DNA of 49,072 nucleotides, from NCBI RefSeq assembly GCF_030766825.1, contig NZ_JASFDV010000053.1, forward strand, positions 1 through 49,072. The letters are read 5' to 3'. A model generated the notes under the pieces. It was not told where the DNA came from. It made no database searches and saw only the letters and a list, made by a program, of their open reading frames with translations. Shown here in pieces: positions 48,998-49,072 of the stretch; position 1 is the first letter of the stretch, and every line of letters starts with the position of its first letter. This stretch comes from Nocardiopsis sp. CC223A (GTDB lineage: Bacteria > Actinomycetota > Actinomycetes > Streptosporangiales > Streptosporangiaceae). The position numbers and the translations under genes were made by a program.

Positions 48998-49072
48998 TTC
49001 GGAGCAGTGCTGCGGACATGTAAACTCGGAGAGTGCTTCCAAAGGAAACAGCGGAAGCGAGCCTTTGCTGAG
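48998..49072 (+). promoter_or_regulatory. Right-edge promoter P2 and leader start
   Basis: TTCGGA (48998-49003), 17-nt spacer, TAAACT (49021-49026), then a purine-rich leader with a hairpin GCTTCC/GGAAGC. Tandem promoters followed by such a leader resemble the start of an actinobacterial rRNA operon; the window ends before any gene. Confidence 0.4.

Overview
This is a high-GC, gene-dense actinobacterial chromosome segment. It carries bldG, a whiB4/wblA-type regulator, a SARP regulator, an actinobacterial Tad (Flp) pilus locus, tandem ArsA/Get3-like ATPases and a K+-independent H+-pyrophosphatase. From recalled gene order, much of it (about 12.4-43 kb) matches the conserved block represented by Rv3649-Rv3683 in Mycobacterium tuberculosis and about SCO3547-SCO3580 in Streptomyces coelicolor, with local rearrangement. 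GC content, codon use and gene complement suggest a Nocardiopsis-like or related Streptosporangiales/Streptomyces-type organism. That is inference, since no rRNA gene is present.

Layout. 0-1.7 kb: three minus-strand membrane or proline-rich proteins of unknown function, the last cut by the window edge. 2-5.5 kb: a small acidic-tailed protein between two strong hairpins, then a large SARP/NB-ARC/TPR regulator. 5.4-12.1 kb: accessory genes, namely a DUF2236 oxygenase-like protein, a secreted AA10 lytic polysaccharide monooxygenase, an ABC-2 exporter pair, a protein with two L7/L12-CTD-like repeats, a membrane protein and an M20 amidohydrolase. 12.2 kb: tRNA-Pro(CGG). 12.4-21.8 kb: conserved block with metallophosphoesterase, YqeY protein, class A PBP with PASTA domain, WblA, two ArsA-like ATPases, and a DUF4177-RidA-NUDIX-MBL operon. 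21.8-23.5 kb: an inserted XRE-regulator/membrane protein/quinone oxidoreductase operon with its own promoter and two operators. 23.6-27.4 kb: Crp, endonuclease III, CoA-type NUDIX and a MarP-like membrane serine protease. 27.5-31.5 kb: anti-sigma kinase, BldG, an MrfA-like helicase and a small unknown operon. 31.6-38.7 kb: two convergent Tad operons, pilin/TadE/minor pilin on plus and CpaE(Ssd)-TadA-TadB-TadC on minus. 39.2-39.45 kb: a structured non-coding RNA with a strong terminator at the position where I recall the RNA-polymerase-associated Ms1/MTS2823 (6S-like) RNA in relatives. 39.7-44.8 kb: Fic-like protein, acetyl-CoA synthetase, holin-like membrane protein, an alpha/beta-hydrolase lacking its nucleophile, and a DUF309 protein. 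44.8-47.6 kb: an AT-rich stretch and structured leader, then the H+-pyrophosphatase. 47.6-49.1 kb: a 30-residue membrane protein coupled to a SixA-like phosphatase, a VOC protein, and promoters at the right edge.

Together the genes cover envelope synthesis (PBP), developmental and redox regulation (WblA, BldG, Crp), acetate/pyrophosphate energy metabolism (Acs, HppA) and pilus secretion. Twelve starts have a TANNNT -10 element ending 6-8 nt before the start codon, so leaderless transcription appears common; I used this to choose starts. The most interesting items are the Ms1/6S-like RNA, a shared TTATCCACAGG element before both Tad operons, the XRE operator pair, a Crp-type palindrome before crp, and competing hairpins before hppA.
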